Source: Burhinus oedicnemus
Taxonomy: Eukaryota > Chordata > Aves > Charadriiformes > Burhinidae
Length of the DNA stretch: 64,000 nt
Reading direction: 5' to 3'
Assembly: GCA_008921705.1 (NCBI GenBank)
Contig: VFFE01007068.1
Span: 177,138 to 241,137, forward strand
A program made the translations under genes and the position numbers. Of the stretch, positions 61,801 to 64,000 are shown piece after piece; positions within the stretch are counted from its first letter, which is position 1; every line of letters starts with the position of its first letter. The notes beneath the pieces were generated by a model. It worked only from the letters and a program-made list of their open reading frames with translations, searched no databases and was not told the origin of the DNA.

Positions 61801-64000
61801 CTAAGTCACCTTAAGTGCAGAGATGCTACATTCCTTCTGAGCTCAGAAGCCGGATCAGAACCCAATGCCAATGGCGTACATTCCATCAGTTCAAGAAAAG
61901 CATGGCTTTTCCAGAGATGTGCAGCCTCATCCAAGCCTATTAAGTACAAGTGTATTTTAAATAGCAGGTTACCCAACAAAAGGCGGCTGACAGGCTTGCC
62001 AGCTACTTGCATGATAGAACAAAAGTAGAAATACTTGGCTTCTGTCTGTAACAGTTTAAGAATGTATCTTGCAAGTTACATGCGGTGGGGGTCAAGATAC
62101 TGCAACAGAGTATGCCAAAGAGTGTAACAAGACTACAGGTCCAGAGGAAGGAAAGGACACTTGTGGTATACCAGTCTCTTATGCTAGTCTCAAGCAAGAA
62201 CGTATCCGTGTCAGGAGACACTACTGCCAACCTTGCTTCTTAGTCAGACCTTACCCTGGTTACAGCAATGCAGCCAGTCAAACATCTGCATCTTTGGACA
62301 GGCAATTAACCCAGGGCCCCAGTGTTCTCTGTTATTATGTAGCAAGGCACTCCATCTTAAATTCATGGTCACACATTTGTCTTAATCCAAACTATTTAAA
62401 AACATTTTTAAGAGTCAGAGCTACATAAAAAGAAACTGGGTTAAACTGAATGATCTCCACTTAAACCAAGAATAAACTGCATTATGAAAGTCTGCTTATT
62501 TTTATACAGCCCTTCTGCAAGGAAGAACCATGCAGCACAAAGCCCATGTAGAACTTCTGCAGCAGAAAGATACACAATTATCACATCCTCACACTCCCAA
62601 GGCCTCAAGCAGATATACAACAAGTTGTCCAAACTCAGCTTCTTCCAAACTCTGAACATTTATGTCTAGTTTCTGTTCAGGCTGTATCAAGTTATTGTCT
62701 TCAGTTAAGTTTTTTCACCTAAAATCCATACAAATTCAGTAATAAAGTAGCCATAATGAAGGTTATAGGAAGGTTTAGTCATCTTCATTCAAGCTACTGA
62801 ACGCGCACATACTGATACTTACTCAAAACTATTCAAACCGTCCTTAAAGGATGCTACACAAGGTATGCAGGCTAAAGTTATTGTTCTACTTTGCTGAAAG
62901 CACCTCTACTCTGATGATTGCCTGATTCATGGTTCTACACAGCCAAAGGTTGCTATGATAATTTCTCCCCCACACCAGAGAAGAATTTACCGTGCATGTA
63001 ATTTTAATTATTTTTGTACTTAAGCCACAAAATACCTTGCAAAACTGAGGAACAGAACTGAACGGGATTTTTTGTTTGGTTGGTTTGTTGGTTTTGTTTG
63101 GTTGGTTTTTTTATGAACTGTGCCATCAGCACCTCTAACATGTGATTACTCAGCGATATAACACAGCTACCAAACCATCCACGTTAACCAGAGAATGCTA
63201 TTCTGACAGAATTCAGTTCACTTAAGAGTTTCATCACTGTCAAGTTTTCTTAAAGTTAGTAATACAGTGTCTTTTCAAAGACATTCACAGAAAAGAACCA
63301 TTAAGACTAGCTCTATCACGTTAGGAAGCCTTTCACTAGACATGATATTGGCAACCTTCTGAACACACATTTGTTGACTCTTCGCAGGACAAGACTCAGG
63401 ATGACTGACGTTTACAAATTACTGAACTGTATGTCAGTGTTCATTCTGTAACCCCCACATAGGATTTATTGCACTTTACCAGTAAGTGCACTCAGAAGGC
63501 ATAATTATTATTAGCATTGATTTTAAAGGCTGCATTGATTGCTGTGAATCTGAATTGTTTGAGTACCACTTCTTTCACACAAGTATGCAGGTTAGTGTGT
63601 GCAGATGGACCCAAATGGAGTTTTAACTTGTGTTACTCAAAACACGTAAGGCATCATTTTTTCCAGAATGCTTGGCTTTCATATGGAATAGAGGTTTGAA
63701 TCTAGCTTCCCCATTTCAGTTTGTAGATTAAAGCTTTTCACATCAGGTGCAAACATAAGGAGTTGGACTAGTAAGCAGCAAGACACTAACTGCTCCTATC
63801 TAAAGAAGATTACTTTATAGTATTTGATCACAGCCAAACAGTAAGAACTGGACTATATACCTGCAAGTCAGTATTTAAACAGCCTTAATCATTATGAACT
63901 TTTCTGCAATTCCTTATTACCTTCCTTTACAACAACATGTTTAACTCTGGCAGTGAAGTAAGCAGGTCTGATAGGAACTCCACACTTCAAGCATGCTGGA
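55820..64000 (-). other. AP2A2: 5' intron of AP2A2
   Basis: 8.2 kb to the window edge. I looked for the exon encoding the [20 protein letters not shown] segment and did not find it, nor a start codon or CpG-rich promoter. No CR1 or LTR was recognised. A G-rich tract at 58160-58189 and a GGTT-rich stretch near 63065-63111 are the only structures noted. Confidence 0.6.
58160..58189 (+). other. G-quadruplex-type motif in the AP2A2 5' intron
   Basis: Three runs of GGGGG and a final GGG with A-rich loops of 2, 5 and 5 nt, followed by a C6 tract at 58195. Confidence 0.6.

Noticed and set aside
55820..64000. Numerous 60-120 codon frames in the last 8 kb
   Set aside because: No domain, no splice-consistent structure and none matches the missing AP2A2 N-terminus. 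Expected at random in A+T-rich intron.

Overview
The window comes from a bird genome. Genes have vertebrate exon-intron structure. The interspersed repeats are CR1 LINEs ending in the avian ATTCTATG octamer, plus solo LTRs of a bird endogenous-retrovirus type (5' TGTCATGG...). Species cannot be fixed from this sequence; a non-galliform bird is my guess only.

Two genes face each other tail to tail. On the + strand (about 254-30100) is a gel-forming mucin that I assign to MUC6 (the beta-ovomucin gene in birds). It enters the window in the C8 module of its second von Willebrand D assembly. It continues through TIL, D' and D3 (VWD-C8-TIL), then a Pro/Thr/Ser-rich (PTS) region split over nine phase-1 exons, and ends in a C-terminal cystine knot (CTCK). 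No VWD4 or VWC lies before the knot, as in MUC6. On the - strand (32970-55819, running to the right edge) is AP2A2, the alpha-2 subunit of the AP-2 clathrin adaptor. Twenty constitutive exons encode everything after about the first 45 residues. With those added the protein is 939 residues, the length I recall for human AP2A2. The first one or two exons lie outside the window, or were missed in the last 8 kb. MUC6 next to AP2A2, convergent, is the mammalian arrangement too.

Layout: 1-206 CTTTT microsatellite; 254-12159 MUC6 D-domain exons, with a CR1 fragment (~820), an old solo LTR (~2362-2986), a CR1 (7147-8590, - strand) and a CR1 tail (12270-12460); 13365-16694 first PTS exons with another CR1 (13697-14610, + strand); 17510-24018 a GC-rich, repeatedly duplicated PTS-exon array, including a 1,583-bp unit in near-identical tandem copies with a solo LTR trapped in the duplicated intron; 24836-27615 a 2.8-kb CR1 with endonuclease and reverse-transcriptase remnants; 29817-29919 the CTCK exon; about 30.1-32.97 kb the convergent 3' ends; 32970-55819 AP2A2 exons, with a CR1 at 53022-54400; 55820-64000 AP2A2 5' intron.

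Most notable: (i) recent, length-preserving duplication of whole mucin-domain exons; (ii) an AP2A2 ear-domain intron with minor-spliceosome (U12) signals whose best-fitting termini are AT-AT; (iii) an in-frame 78-nt AP2A2 cassette exon just before the ear domain, resembling the neuronal long-hinge exon of its paralogue AP2A1; (iv) a mucin cystine knot whose last part cannot be found in recognisable form. I saw no prokaryotic-type system, CRISPR array or RNA gene.
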